Source of the DNA: Competibacter_A sp003527885
GTDB lineage: Bacteria; Pseudomonadota; Gammaproteobacteria; Competibacterales; Competibacteraceae
Assembly (NCBI GenBank): GCA_035442025.1
Contig: DAORPQ010000049.1
Coordinates: 1-24,851 of the forward strand
DNA length: 24,851 bases
Reading direction: 5' to 3'
The position numbers and the translations under genes are program-made. The notes below the pieces were generated by a model, which ran no database searches, was not told the DNA's origin, and worked only from the letters and a program-made list of their open reading frames with translations. Below are positions 8,075-17,128 of this stretch, one piece after another (the stretch's first letter is position 1; each line of letters opens with the position of its first letter).

Positions 8075-9418
8075 ATGAAAGACATACTGATTATCGAAGA
8101 TGATAAGACACTCAACACCTTGATGGCGCGGCTTTTGAAAGGAATGGGCTATCCGGTCAGATCGGCGTTGGACTGGGAAACCGCCAAGGACTACTTGTCC
8201 GGCAACGAGCCCTCCCTGATCGTTCTCGATTGCCGGTTGCCCGATATCGACGGCCACAACGTGATTTTGGAAGTGGCCAACCAATATCCGGTGATCGTGC
8301 TGACCGCTTATGGATCGGTGCAAAACGCGGTTCGGGCCATGAAAGAGGGCGCGGCCGAATATTTGACCAAGCCGGTCAATCTCGACGAATTGGAATTGAT
8401 CGTCAAACGCACGCTCGAAACGGAAGCGCTGCGCAAAGAGCACCAATTCTATCGCCGGCAAATTCGGGCGCTCGGTGAGACGCGGATGGTTGGCCGGAGC
8501 AAGGCGCTGGCGCAAGTGAACGGTCTGATCGACGCGGTCGCCCCTTCCGATGTCACCGTATTGATCGAAGGCGAAAGCGGCGTGGGCAAGGAATTGGTCG
8601 CCAATGAAATCCATCAACGCAGCGCCAGAACCGACCATAATTTCATCGAGATCGATTGTTGTACTTTACATCACTCACTGTTCGAATCAGAGTTATTCGG
8701 GCACGAACGTGGCGCGTTTACCGGAGCCGACCGCAAGAAACCCGGCCTTATCGAAGGCGCCGAGGGCGGCACCTTGTTTCTCGATGAAATCGGCGAACTC
8801 GACATTAGCCTGCAAGCCAAACTATTGCGAGTGCTGGAGTCGGGGGTCTTTCGCCGGCTGGGCAGCACCAAAGATTTGCGGGCGAACGTGCGCGTCGTCG
8901 CCGCGACCAACCGCAATCTGGAACAATTGAGCCGCGAGGGTAAGTTCAGGCGGGATCTGTATTACCGCCTTTCCAGTTTTTTAGTGCAGGTTCCACCGTT
9001 GCGAGAGCGGCGCGAGGATATCGCGGAACTGGTCGAGCATTTCGCTTGCCACCTCGACATTCCGCTACGAGTCAAAAAAACTGTTTCCACGGCCGCAATG
9101 AAACAGCTGGTCGCCTATGATTGGCCGGGCAATGTCAGGGAATTGAGGAACATCATCGAACGCGCCATCATCTTGTCCGGCGGCAGCCACGAAATACGCC
9201 CGGAACACCTTGCCTTCGGAACGTCCGAGTCCATGGCGCCAGCCGGCACCTCACTGAGCTTCGATCACGACCCAAGCCTCGAAGAAATCGAGCAGCACTA
9301 CCTGGAAAAAATGTTGGAGAAGCATTCGGGACACAGGGCTTATGTGGCCAAGGTGTTGGGTATCAGCGAGCGAAATCTGTATCGCCTGATCCGCAAGTAC
9401 GGGCTGATCAGGGCCTGA
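8075..9418 (+). CDS. NtrC-family sigma-54-dependent response regulator
   Basis: Transcription activator of 447 residues. The receiver domain (1-120) has the acidic pair Asp9/Asp10, phospho-acceptor Asp52 (LDCRLPD) and Lys99. The AAA+ domain has Walker A GESGVGKE (166-173), the sigma-54-contact loop GAFTGA (213-218) and Walker B TLFLDE (233-238). A Fis-type helix-turn-helix closes the protein (KVLGISERNLYRLIRKYG). I chose the ATG at 8075 because AAAGG at 8061-8065 is well spaced and the protein then begins directly with the receiver fold. A GTG at 8045 would add ten residues and overlap the kinase gene. It probably activates the upstream respiratory operon at a sigma-54 promoter located before the window. 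The target is inferred from gene order. Confidence 0.93.
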   Translation: MKDILIIEDDKTLNTLMARLLKGMGYPVRSALDWETAKDYLSGNEPSLIVLDCRLPDIDGHNVILEVANQYPVIVLTAYGSVQNAVRAMKEGAAEYLTKPVNLDELELIVKRTLETEALRKEHQFYRRQIRALGETRMVGRSKALAQVNGLIDAVAPSDVTVLIEGESGVGKELVANEIHQRSARTDHNFIEIDCCTLHHSLFESELFGHERGAFTGADRKKPGLIEGAEGGTLFLDEIGELDISLQAKLLRVLESGVFRRLGSTKDLRANVRVVAATNRNLEQLSREGKFRRDLYYRLSSFLVQVPPLRERREDIAELVEHFACHLDIPLRVKKTVSTAAMKQLVAYDWPGNVRELRNIIERAIILSGGSHEIRPEHLAFGTSESMAPAGTSLSFDHDPSLEEIEQHYLEKMLEKHSGHRAYVAKVLGISERNLYRLIRKYGLIRA

Positions 9419-9435
9419 CCGGCTTTTCCGGCCTT

Positions 9436-9464
9436 GGCTGGCGCGGCCGGATGCTCCGCCAGCC
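9436..9464 (+). terminator. Strong GC hairpin after the response regulator
   Basis: GGCTGGCG (9436-9443) and CGCCAGCC (9457-9464) form a perfect eight-base stem with a 13-base loop, 18 bases after the regulator stop. There is no T run, so it may be an imperfect or factor-dependent terminator. Confidence 0.4.
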
Positions 9465-9578
9465 GACCCCTCGCGCCGCCCTACCCCGCTCCAGCAGCGT
9501 ATCCATGTCTCCACCCTGCCCAAACCGCCGCGCATTCGCTAAGCTTGTCATAGGCGATTTTACGCGGGAGAGTGTTTG

Positions 9579-10502
9579 ATGAAAGTTCGGCTCAGTCTGG
9601 CGCTGTCACTACTATTGCTGGCCCCGTTGCCGGCCCGTGCCGGCAACGGCTGGAGTACTGTCGCTTATCCCTTGACGGGGCGGCCTGAAAGCATCGGCTC
9701 CACCAGCGGTGGCTGCATCGTCGGCGCGGCGACGCTGCCGCTGGTGGGCGACGGCTATCAAGCCATGCGCGTCAGCCGCAACCGGTACTACGGCCACCCG
9801 ATGCTGATCCGGTTCGTGGAGCGGCTGGGCCGCTACGCCGGGGCGCAAGGCGGGCGCTTGCTGGTGGGCGACTTGGCGCAACCCCGCGGCGGCCCGATGC
9901 CCGGCGGTCACGTCAGCCATCAAGTCGGGCTGGACGCCGACATTTGGTTCATGCAACCGCCGCGCGGCCGCGTACTCAACCGCCAGGACATCGAAGCGTT
10001 CGGGGCTCCGTCGATGATCGTCGCCACTGAAGGCGCCCTCAATCATGCCAACTGGTCGCCGCGCTATCGGGACACTTTGAAACAGGCGGCGCTATCGCCC
10101 GAAGTCGATCGCATTTTCGTTAACGCCATCATCAAAAAGGCGCTGTGCGACAGCGAAACCGACCGACGCTGGCTGAGCAAGGTGCGGCCCTGGTGGGGGC
10201 ACGACGCGCATTTTCACGTCCGGTTGGCCTGTCCCCCCGATTCTGGCCAATGCCAGTCGCAGAAACCGTTTCCGCCCGGCGACGGCTGCGATCCCGACCT
10301 GAACAATTGGGTCCGCGATATCGTGCAGGCCGCGCTCGCGCCCAAAAAACCGTCCCACAAGAAACCCAGGCCGCCCTCGACGGAAAATTTACCCGCCGCT
10401 TGCTATTCGGTCCTGAACAGCCAGACGGCGTGGCGGCAACAAGATTCGGTCAAGCCGAATCAGGCTTACGCGCCTTATCCAGCTTCAGAGCCGCCGAATT
10501 GA
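9579..10502 (+). CDS. mepA: Penicillin-insensitive murein endopeptidase (peptidase M74)
   Basis: Zinc endopeptidase that cleaves D-alanyl-meso-diaminopimelyl crosslinks in periplasmic peptidoglycan. The protein has 307 residues and a signal peptide ending near ARA|G (residue 21). The family signature GGHVSHQVGLDADI (109-122) carries His111, His114 and Asp119. The second metal block WWGHDAHFHVRL holds His208, His211 and His213. The ATG at 9579 is chosen because GGGAG at 9566-9570 is eight bases upstream; an adjacent TTG is too close to that site. The C-terminal tail after the catalytic domain is lysine- and proline-rich. Its last 53 bases overlap the 3' end of msrB on the other strand. It appears to be a stand-alone gene. 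Confidence 0.93.
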   Translation: MKVRLSLALSLLLLAPLPARAGNGWSTVAYPLTGRPESIGSTSGGCIVGAATLPLVGDGYQAMRVSRNRYYGHPMLIRFVERLGRYAGAQGGRLLVGDLAQPRGGPMPGGHVSHQVGLDADIWFMQPPRGRVLNRQDIEAFGAPSMIVATEGALNHANWSPRYRDTLKQAALSPEVDRIFVNAIIKKALCDSETDRRWLSKVRPWWGHDAHFHVRLACPPDSGQCQSQKPFPPGDGCDPDLNNWVRDIVQAALAPKKPSHKKPRPPSTENLPAACYSVLNSQTAWRQQDSVKPNQAYAPYPASEPPN

Positions 10503-10863
10503 TGCAGTAGCGCAGGCCGGTGGGTTGCGGGCCGTCATCGAAAACGTGGCCCAAATGCGCGCCGCAATCCGCGCACAACACCTCGGTGCGGCGCATGAAC
10601 AGGCTGCGGTCTTCGGCGGTGGCCACGCTGGCCGCCTGGACCGGCTCCCAGAAGCTGGGCCAGCCGCTGCCGGAATCGAACTTGGCGCCGGAATCGAACA
10701 GCGCCTTGCCGCAACAGGCGCAGCGGTAAACGCCCGGTTCGTGACAATCGTGATACTCGCCGGTAAAGGCGCGCTCCGTGCCTTTCTGGCGGCAAATGGC
10801 AAACTGTTCGGCGGTCAGTTGGGCGCGCCATTCGGCCTCGGTCTTGCTGATCTTTTCGCTCAT
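10450..10863 (-). CDS. msrB: Peptide methionine-R-sulfoxide reductase
   Basis: Repairs methionine-R-sulfoxide in oxidised proteins. The protein has 137 residues with no signal peptide, so it is cytoplasmic. Zinc is bound by two CxxC pairs, C48/C51 and C97/C100 (CADCGAHLGHVF). The catalytic cysteine is C120 in RYCINSA. The position that carries the resolving cysteine in E. coli MsrB (GCGWPSF) is serine here (GSGWPSF, Ser66), so recycling must use another cysteine or direct reduction, as known for part of the family. The frame is open to an ATG at 10932, but GGGAG at 10871-10875 places the true start at 10863. The 3' end overlaps mepA convergently. Confidence 0.93.
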   Translation of the reverse strand: MSEKISKTEAEWRAQLTAEQFAICRQKGTERAFTGEYHDCHEPGVYRCACCGKALFDSGAKFDSGSGWPSFWEPVQAASVATAEDRSLFMRRTEVLCADCGAHLGHVFDDGPQPTGLRYCINSAALKLDKARKPDSA

Positions 10864-10870
10864 AAACAAC

Positions 10871-10875
10871 CTCCC
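10871..10875 (-). promoter_or_regulatory. Ribosome binding site fixing the msrB start
   Basis: On the minus strand GGGAG lies seven bases before the ATG at 10863. This excludes the 23-residue longer reading from 10932, whose extra residues do not resemble MsrB. Confidence 0.7.
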
Positions 10876-10885
10876 TAACACCGTT

Positions 10886-11083
10886 TCAAAAGGCAGTTTC
10901 CGAACCGGTCCGCGTTTGAGAGCCATCGCCAAACGCTTCAGCCATTGCTCTCAGCGCGGGTTTCTGGAGCTTGCCACCAGGCGTTTGTGGCCCGTGTTCG
11001 ACGCTTTCCAGCCGTTCCGGGAAGTGCTGCCGGGTTGATTGTTGCTCGATTAACCGGACCATCATCTTCTCGAAACGGAATTT
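10886..11083 (-). pseudogene. Remnant of an AMP-dependent acyl-CoA synthetase (C-terminal end only)
   Basis: Between msrB and gcdH the minus strand encodes about 65 residues that look like the extreme C-terminus of an AMP-forming acyl-CoA synthetase. It contains FRFEKMMVRL, then HFPERLESV, then TPGGKLQKPALRAMAEAFG. The family's usual end is a PERLE-like segment followed by PRTxxGKxQKxxLRE, with the catalytic lysine of the GK motif. The frame ends in a stop at 10886. Upstream (toward 11132) it runs into the leader and coding region of gcdH on the opposite strand, and nothing like the rest of a 500-residue synthetase is present. I read this as a decayed or deleted gene. The match is from remembered family motifs and was not tested by search. 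Confidence 0.6.
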
Positions 11084-11131
11084 TGCCAACCATGAGACCG
11101 GTGCACGGCCACTTGAGAGAGGTGAACGATC

Positions 11132-12304
<1,173 letters not shown>

Positions 12305-12349
12305 GGTTTCTGAGCGCCCATTTTCGTGCGGTTTCGACGGCGCGCCCCC

Positions 12350-12385
12350 TAACCCCGTATCTGAGGTGCGCGATATCGGGGGTTA
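12350..12385. terminator. Hairpin between convergent genes
   Basis: TAACCCCGTATC (12350-12361) pairs with GATATCGGGGGTTA (12372-12385) apart from small bulges. It lies between gcdH and the minus-strand 429-residue gene and includes that gene's stop codon. It has no clear T run; a bidirectional terminator is possible. Confidence 0.35.
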
Positions 12386-13672
12386 TCTATCCACGGACGA
12401 ACGTTTTTTCGCGGGTGGAACGAAAGGTGGAAACGGGGTGGCGGTGCCGGGTTTGGCCGAAACCGGAGCGGGGGTGGCGCTTGGCTTCAGCACCAAATCG
12501 ACCCGCAGAGTCACCTCATAGTCGCTATACGCGCCCGTCATTTTGCTGGTCGCTTTGCCCGATTTTGGGACGCCCATTTTTTCGGCGAGCGCGTCGGCGT
12601 GTCTGACGAAGTTCGGGTTGGCTTGCTCGCCCACCAGTTTGAAGGTGGACGCTCCAGCCCGCCGCGCCATTTCGGCGGCGCGGCGGATCATCGCCCGGTG
12701 GGCGGAGCGGGCCAATTGAATTTCGGCCGCGCCGCCTTCTCCGCGAAGGACGATCATGGAAACCCGATAGGTCACTCCCTCCCCTGTAGTTTCCACGCGC
12801 GCAAAGAGATTGCCGGGCTGCCCGACTCTGCCCAGGCGCACGGCGGGATAATCTCCTTGGATGACCCGTCTTAAAGGAGCCGGGATCGATGGGTCTGGAA
12901 CCGGCTCGGGCGGTAAATAGCTTCGGGCCGTGGGGGTGGGCGGTGTTCGCCCTCCTCGCGAAGCGCCCGCGCCCCTCATGCTCGCCAGCCCCAAGACCGC
13001 AAAGATCACCGGCATGAACCAGGTTTCGAACATGTCCCGGCCTTTTAGAATCTCGATCACCCTTTCATCGACTTGCTGTAACGTGCAACGGTCTCCCATC
13101 GCTTCGCGGGCTTCGAGCCAATTGAGCACGTCGGTCACCGTGGAGAGCATGGCGTTGGTGGTATCCAGGCGGTCGGCCGCTTCTTGATAGACCGGACCCA
13201 GCGCGCTGCGTACGCCATGCTCGAAGCGGTTCATGTTGTCGGCGTAAAGCACCGGGTTTGCGCCGTGGATCTGGCGGCGTATCCTGTCCTCGTCGATCCC
13301 CGCCCGCGCCCGTTGCTCCATCCAAGCGTTTTGCCAGATTTGAAACAACTGATGGGCGCTCAAATAATTACTGGACGATGCAACCTCGATGAACTCCGCT
13401 TTCCTGGCTTGCCATTGAATGCCGATGTCACCGGGTGTGGTGGCGTGTACCGGCTCCTCGGCGAACGTGTAACCGTGTTTGTCCGCCATGCTCAAAGCGG
13501 CTCGAAGGATCGGCAGGCCAATGCTTTGCCGGCTGGCTTCGCGGTATACGGCCCGGGTCCATTCGACCGGGACGGCTCCGCTGAAGCACGGGACGTTGTT
13601 GAGAATCCACTGGAGCGTGAGCGCCGGGTTAATCCGAGCGCTCGCGGAAGGAACACTGAAAGGGCCAGCCAT
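12383..13672 (-). CDS. Unrecognised two-domain protein with proline-rich linker
   Basis: I do not recognise this 429-residue protein. The N-terminal part (about 1-215) is mixed helical, without an obvious signal peptide. A short hydrophobic stretch follows at 219-231 (FMPVIFAVLGLAS). A proline-rich linker spans 241-268. A compact C-terminal domain (about 279-393) contains GQPGNLFARVETTGEG, then a helix rich in Ala and Arg, then FKLVGEQANPNFV and YSDYEVTLRV. The end is a low-complexity Pro/Ala tail finishing with a basic KKRSS. A variable N-terminus, a linker and a small conserved-looking C-terminal domain recall secreted effectors or polymorphic toxins, but no immunity gene or secretion motif is visible. 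The start ATG at 13672 has only a weak purine-rich ribosome site. Codon use and the uninterrupted length support it as real. Confidence 0.7.
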   Translation of the reverse strand: MAGPFSVPSASARINPALTLQWILNNVPCFSGAVPVEWTRAVYREASRQSIGLPILRAALSMADKHGYTFAEEPVHATTPGDIGIQWQARKAEFIEVASSSNYLSAHQLFQIWQNAWMEQRARAGIDEDRIRRQIHGANPVLYADNMNRFEHGVRSALGPVYQEAADRLDTTNAMLSTVTDVLNWLEAREAMGDRCTLQQVDERVIEILKGRDMFETWFMPVIFAVLGLASMRGAGASRGGRTPPTPTARSYLPPEPVPDPSIPAPLRRVIQGDYPAVRLGRVGQPGNLFARVETTGEGVTYRVSMIVLRGEGGAAEIQLARSAHRAMIRRAAEMARRAGASTFKLVGEQANPNFVRHADALAEKMGVPKSGKATSKMTGAYSDYEVTLRVDLVLKPSATPAPVSAKPGTATPFPPFVPPAKKRSSVDR

Positions 13673-13981
13673 GGGATTTTCTCTAGAATGGGATCGGTGA
13701 TCGCTAACGCGGACACGGGTTCAACAGCGAATGTCCAAATGGATAGACAGACCGGCAAGGCCAGACGGATCGCTGAAATCGCCTTCTTCCAGCGGTATTA
13801 AGCCTTGACCGTTTGGATGGAAGGGTGCTCTGTTGTTAAGTCTGGGCCGGCGAAGTTTCAGTGCGATTTCCAAATCGCCGAGCTTTGTTGCAATTGTTTC
13901 AGCGAGTTCTCATAAGGGCCAACGGAAACGCCCCGGCACGGCGCGCTGCCGGATCCGAGAAAGCCGCCGCGTGGACGGGCG
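13673..13981. other. Intergenic region without recognised gene
   Basis: About 309 bases lie between the starts or ends of two minus-strand genes. Short frames here have no recognisable protein and no ribosome site. It presumably holds the promoter of the 429-residue gene and the end of the antiporter transcript, but I could not identify clear -35/-10 boxes or a terminator. Confidence 0.5.
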
Positions 13982-15580
13982 TTAAACCGGAGGGCTTTCA
14001 GCGGGTGGGCTGGCCCGCTTTTCCAACGCTTCCCAAACGTGCTCGGCCAAGCCGACGCCGACCTCGTTGAAGGCCAGGAACGTCATATCCGCGCCCGCCG
14101 CCTTCAGGGCCTTCTCCTCTTCGGGGTAACTGCTGATCGCCCCGATCAAGCCCTTGAAACCGTGCCGCCGCAGTTGCTCGGTGGCGATGCGCTTCGCTTC
14201 CCGGTCCGGCATGGCCAGAATCACCGCCTTGAGCCCCTCCAGGTGCAAGCGATGCCAGAAGCCGGGGTCTTCGGCATCGGCATACACCACCCGCCGTCCC
14301 TCGTGGATGTGCCGTTCGACCTTGACCAAATCCGAATCGATGCCCGACACCAGCCGCACCTTCTGGCCGCCGGCAACGCTTTGGCGTTTTTTCAGGAAAT
14401 CGTAAGCGGCGGTCCCCGCATGGCCCATCCCTAAAATCAGGATTTGGGTCTTGCCCAACGAGACCGGCTGTTCGTCGGGATGGCGTTCCGATCGCTCGAA
14501 GCGGACCAACCGCGCTTCCAAGCGCTCGTACAGATCGTGGGCGAAGCGGTTCAGCGGCGCGGCCACCACGAAAGACAGCGCTACGGTCAACGCCAGCAGC
14601 ACCAGCCAATCGGCTCCCAACTGGCCGTTGCCGACCATGAACTTGACCACGATCAGGGCAAACTCACTATAACTGGCCAGCGCCAGCGCGGTCAGAAACG
14701 CGGTGCGGGCGCGCAACCGGAAGCCGATCAGAATGAAAAACAATAGCATGGCCTTGAGCGGTAACAGCAGGGTCAACAGCACCGCACCGCCCACGATAGC
14801 CGGGTTCGGCCAGCCGAGTAGGCCGATCTGCAGGAAAAACCCGACCAGCAACACCTCTTTGAGCGACCACAGCGACCGGGATAATTCCATCGCGCGGGGG
14901 TGGCCGGCCAGCAGCACGCCCAGTAGCAGCGCCCCCAGCTCCGAACTCAGCCCGATCCGCTCGAAACCCAGCCCGCCGACCACCAGCGCCAACGCCAATC
15001 CGTACAATACCTGCAATTCATCGTGGCCGCTCCAGTCCAGCACCTTCCTGACGACGGGTTGCAAGAGGGGCAACCCCAGCGCCAGCAAGGCCCACGGCGT
15101 CGGCGTCGCCGCGCCCGCCAGGGCCATCAACGCCAAGGCCACCAAATCCTGAATGATCAAGATGCCGATGGCCAGCCGGCCGTGAAAGGCCCGTAGCTCG
15201 GCCTTTTCCTCCAAGGCCTTGGCGGCCAGCACCGTGCTGGAAAAACCCAAGGTGGCCGCCAGCAACAGCGCCAGCCCCAACGGCAAAGCGGTTCCCGCCC
15301 ACAGCCCCGCGCCCAGCAACGGGGTGATGGCGAGCAGATGCAACCCGCCGCCGCCCCAAACATCCGGGCGGATCAGGCTTTTCAAGCGCAGCTTGAGCCC
15401 GACGCTGAACAGCAGCAACAACACGCCGGCATGGGCGATATGATCGAGTAATTCACTGCTCCGCTGGCCCAGGGCGTTCAACACGAACCCGGCCACCAGA
15501 TAGCCGACCAGCGCCGGCAACCCCAAATGCCGGACCAGCAGGCCCAACAGAAAAGCGAGCGCCAGCCAAAGCGCGTCCAT
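13982..15580 (-). CDS. Kef/CPA2-type cation:proton antiporter with RCK domain
   Basis: Inner-membrane monovalent cation/proton antiporter of the CPA2 family (532 residues), resembling KefB/KefC/YbaL. The N-terminal 370 residues hold about a dozen hydrophobic helices with family features such as GLPALVGYLVAGFVL and the GFSSTVLAAK helix. From about residue 377 there is a TrkA-N (RCK) nucleotide-binding domain with GMGHAG, an acidic residue after the second strand (GIDSD) and AMPDREAKRIA. Unlike YbaL there is no long extra C-terminal domain. The gene begins 27 bases after the small membrane protein gene upstream, so they are probably co-transcribed. The transported ion (K+ or Na+) cannot be read. 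Cytoplasmic ligand control via the RCK domain is expected from the family. Confidence 0.9.
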   Translation of the reverse strand: MDALWLALAFLLGLLVRHLGLPALVGYLVAGFVLNALGQRSSELLDHIAHAGVLLLLFSVGLKLRLKSLIRPDVWGGGGLHLLAITPLLGAGLWAGTALPLGLALLLAATLGFSSTVLAAKALEEKAELRAFHGRLAIGILIIQDLVALALMALAGAATPTPWALLALGLPLLQPVVRKVLDWSGHDELQVLYGLALALVVGGLGFERIGLSSELGALLLGVLLAGHPRAMELSRSLWSLKEVLLVGFFLQIGLLGWPNPAIVGGAVLLTLLLPLKAMLLFFILIGFRLRARTAFLTALALASYSEFALIVVKFMVGNGQLGADWLVLLALTVALSFVVAAPLNRFAHDLYERLEARLVRFERSERHPDEQPVSLGKTQILILGMGHAGTAAYDFLKKRQSVAGGQKVRLVSGIDSDLVKVERHIHEGRRVVYADAEDPGFWHRLHLEGLKAVILAMPDREAKRIATEQLRRHGFKGLIGAISSYPEEEKALKAAGADMTFLAFNEVGVGLAEHVWEALEKRASPPAESPPV

Positions 15581-15607
15581 TGCCGGTAAAACTTCGCGCT
15601 GGAGTTC

Positions 15608-15850
15608 TCAGGCCTGCTTGAATAGCCGCACTAAATACAACAGCACCACAGCGCCGACCGTGGCGGTAATGAGTTGGCCGATCATGCCTACGGCAGCGAG
15701 ACCTAGCAGCCGAAATAGCAACCCACCGATAAAAGCGCCCACCACGCCGACCGCCAGATTGCCGACCAAGCCCAGGCTGCCGCCGCGCATGAAGGTCGAC
15801 GCCAGCCAACCCGCCACCAGACCGATCAACAAAAACCCGATCAAACTCAT
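15608..15850 (-). CDS. GlsB/YeaQ/YmgE-family small membrane protein
   Basis: An 80-residue, very hydrophobic inner-membrane protein of the transglycosylase-associated (GlsB/YeaQ/YmgE) stress-response family. It has about three membrane segments rich in glycine. The N-terminus FLLIGLVAGWLAS and the repeated GxxG-rich stretch GNLAVGVVGAFIGG are typical of the family. An AGG sits eight bases before the ATG. It lies immediately upstream of the antiporter gene on the same strand. The family's biochemical role is not established; association with general or envelope stress is known from other bacteria. Confidence 0.88.
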   Translation of the reverse strand: MSLIGFLLIGLVAGWLASTFMRGGSLGLVGNLAVGVVGAFIGGLLFRLLGLAAVGMIGQLITATVGAVVLLYLVRLFKQA

Positions 15851-15940
15851 TGTCGTTTACCTATAGTTGTTTTAGGGACAGGACCGATGATAATAACTCT
15901 CGATGACAAACAGCGGCGACGGCTTCGTTCGCGCTGCCGT

Positions 15941-17095
15941 TCAATCTTCCAGCAGCTTACCCGCCTGTCGGTAGTCCAGCGGTTCCCGTCCGGCGATCTT
16001 GCAAAACTTCTGCCCCGGCCGCACCAAACGCTCGCTCATGCGGGCAAATAGCAGGCCGTCAGTCCCGGCGCGGACCTCCGGGCGGGCCGCACCCAACGGT
16101 TCCCCCAACGGATCGACCACCTCCGCCACCACCTCGCCCGCCGTGATGCGCTCGCCCAACCCCGCGCGATAAACCAGCACGCCAGCGGCTGGAGCGGTCA
16201 GCACATCGACTCCCTCTAGCGGCGTCGGTTCGCAACAGGGTTCCGGCAACGGCCCCGGCTCGCCGGCAACGACGCCGCGCCGTCGCAGGAACCGCAGCAA
16301 CGCCGCCGCGTCGGCGGCGGCATAGTCATCCCGCACGTCCGCCTGACCGCGCAATTCGACCGTGGTCGCGAAGCAGGCCAGCGGAACCGGTCCCTCCTCC
16401 GCCAGCGCCGCCCGCAGCTTCCACCACGGTCCGGCGCACGCTTCATCGAAGGGGCTGCCGCCCGGTTCGTCTTCCAGCAGAATCGCCGCCGCGCCCAGTT
16501 CCGCGCCCAGGATGCGCGCCTCATCCTCTTGCCAGCGCGAGGCGTACAGGTGCAGCAGCGATTCGCTATCGCAGTGCAAATCGAACACGTAATCGGCGTC
16601 GATGGCCAAACTTAGCAACGCCAGCTTCAGCGCGGCCGATTCCCGGAGCGCCTTCTGTCCCGCCAGCACCGCCCGCAAGGTCTCCCGAATCCGGTTGACA
16701 TTGGTCGCCGGATCGTCGCTCAGACCGCCGCGCAACCGCTCGACCGCGACCGCCGCCAAATCGGGAAAACCGCGGTTGAAGTTGCCGGTGCTCTCGAAAT
16801 CGAAGCGCCCCAACAGCCGGCCGTTCAGATGCTGTCCCAGCCCGATGGGATTGGCGGCCGGAACCACCACCACCTCACCGATAAGCCGGCCTTCCGCCTG
16901 GGCCTGTTCCAACCCTTGCAACAGGTGGTGCGCCACCAGCAACCCCGGAATCTCGTCGGCGTGGAGGGCGGCCTGAAAATACGCCTTGGGCCGCGCGCCG
17001 GGTGCGCCGTAACGGTGGGCCAGCAAGACCCTTCGGGTGCCGGGCGCGGAGGATGGCAATTCAATTCGAGAGGTCAGCGTCGGCATGGGCGACAT
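15941..17095 (-). CDS. AstE/AspA-type zinc deacylase (M14-like)
   Basis: Predicted zinc-dependent deacylase of the succinylglutamate desuccinylase/aspartoacylase group (384 residues). The zinc ligands are seen as His45 and Glu48 (LHADEIPG) and His174 (DLHCDSE). A catalytic glutamate is likely at Glu247 (TTVELRG). The block NPIGLGQHLNGRLLGRF also fits the group. After residue 305 a lipoyl-like beta domain (APAAGVLVYRAGLGE) follows, as in many non-AstE members. The substrate is unknown; an N-acyl amino acid or peptide amide is expected. Two starts are possible, ATG 17095 or ATG 17086. It follows the RND pump gene by only 33 bases on the same strand, so it may be read from the efflux transcript. 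Confidence 0.85.
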   Translation of the reverse strand: MSPMPTLTSRIELPSSAPGTRRVLLAHRYGAPGARPKAYFQAALHADEIPGLLVAHHLLQGLEQAQAEGRLIGEVVVVPAANPIGLGQHLNGRLLGRFDFESTGNFNRGFPDLAAVAVERLRGGLSDDPATNVNRIRETLRAVLAGQKALRESAALKLALLSLAIDADYVFDLHCDSESLLHLYASRWQEDEARILGAELGAAAILLEDEPGGSPFDEACAGPWWKLRAALAEEGPVPLACFATTVELRGQADVRDDYAAADAAALLRFLRRRGVVAGEPGPLPEPCCEPTPLEGVDVLTAPAAGVLVYRAGLGERITAGEVVAEVVDPLGEPLGAARPEVRAGTDGLLFARMSERLVRPGQKFCKIAGREPLDYRQAGKLLED

Positions 17096-17128
17096 CGCCT
17101 ATTGAGGAAGGTGGACTCGGCAAACGCA

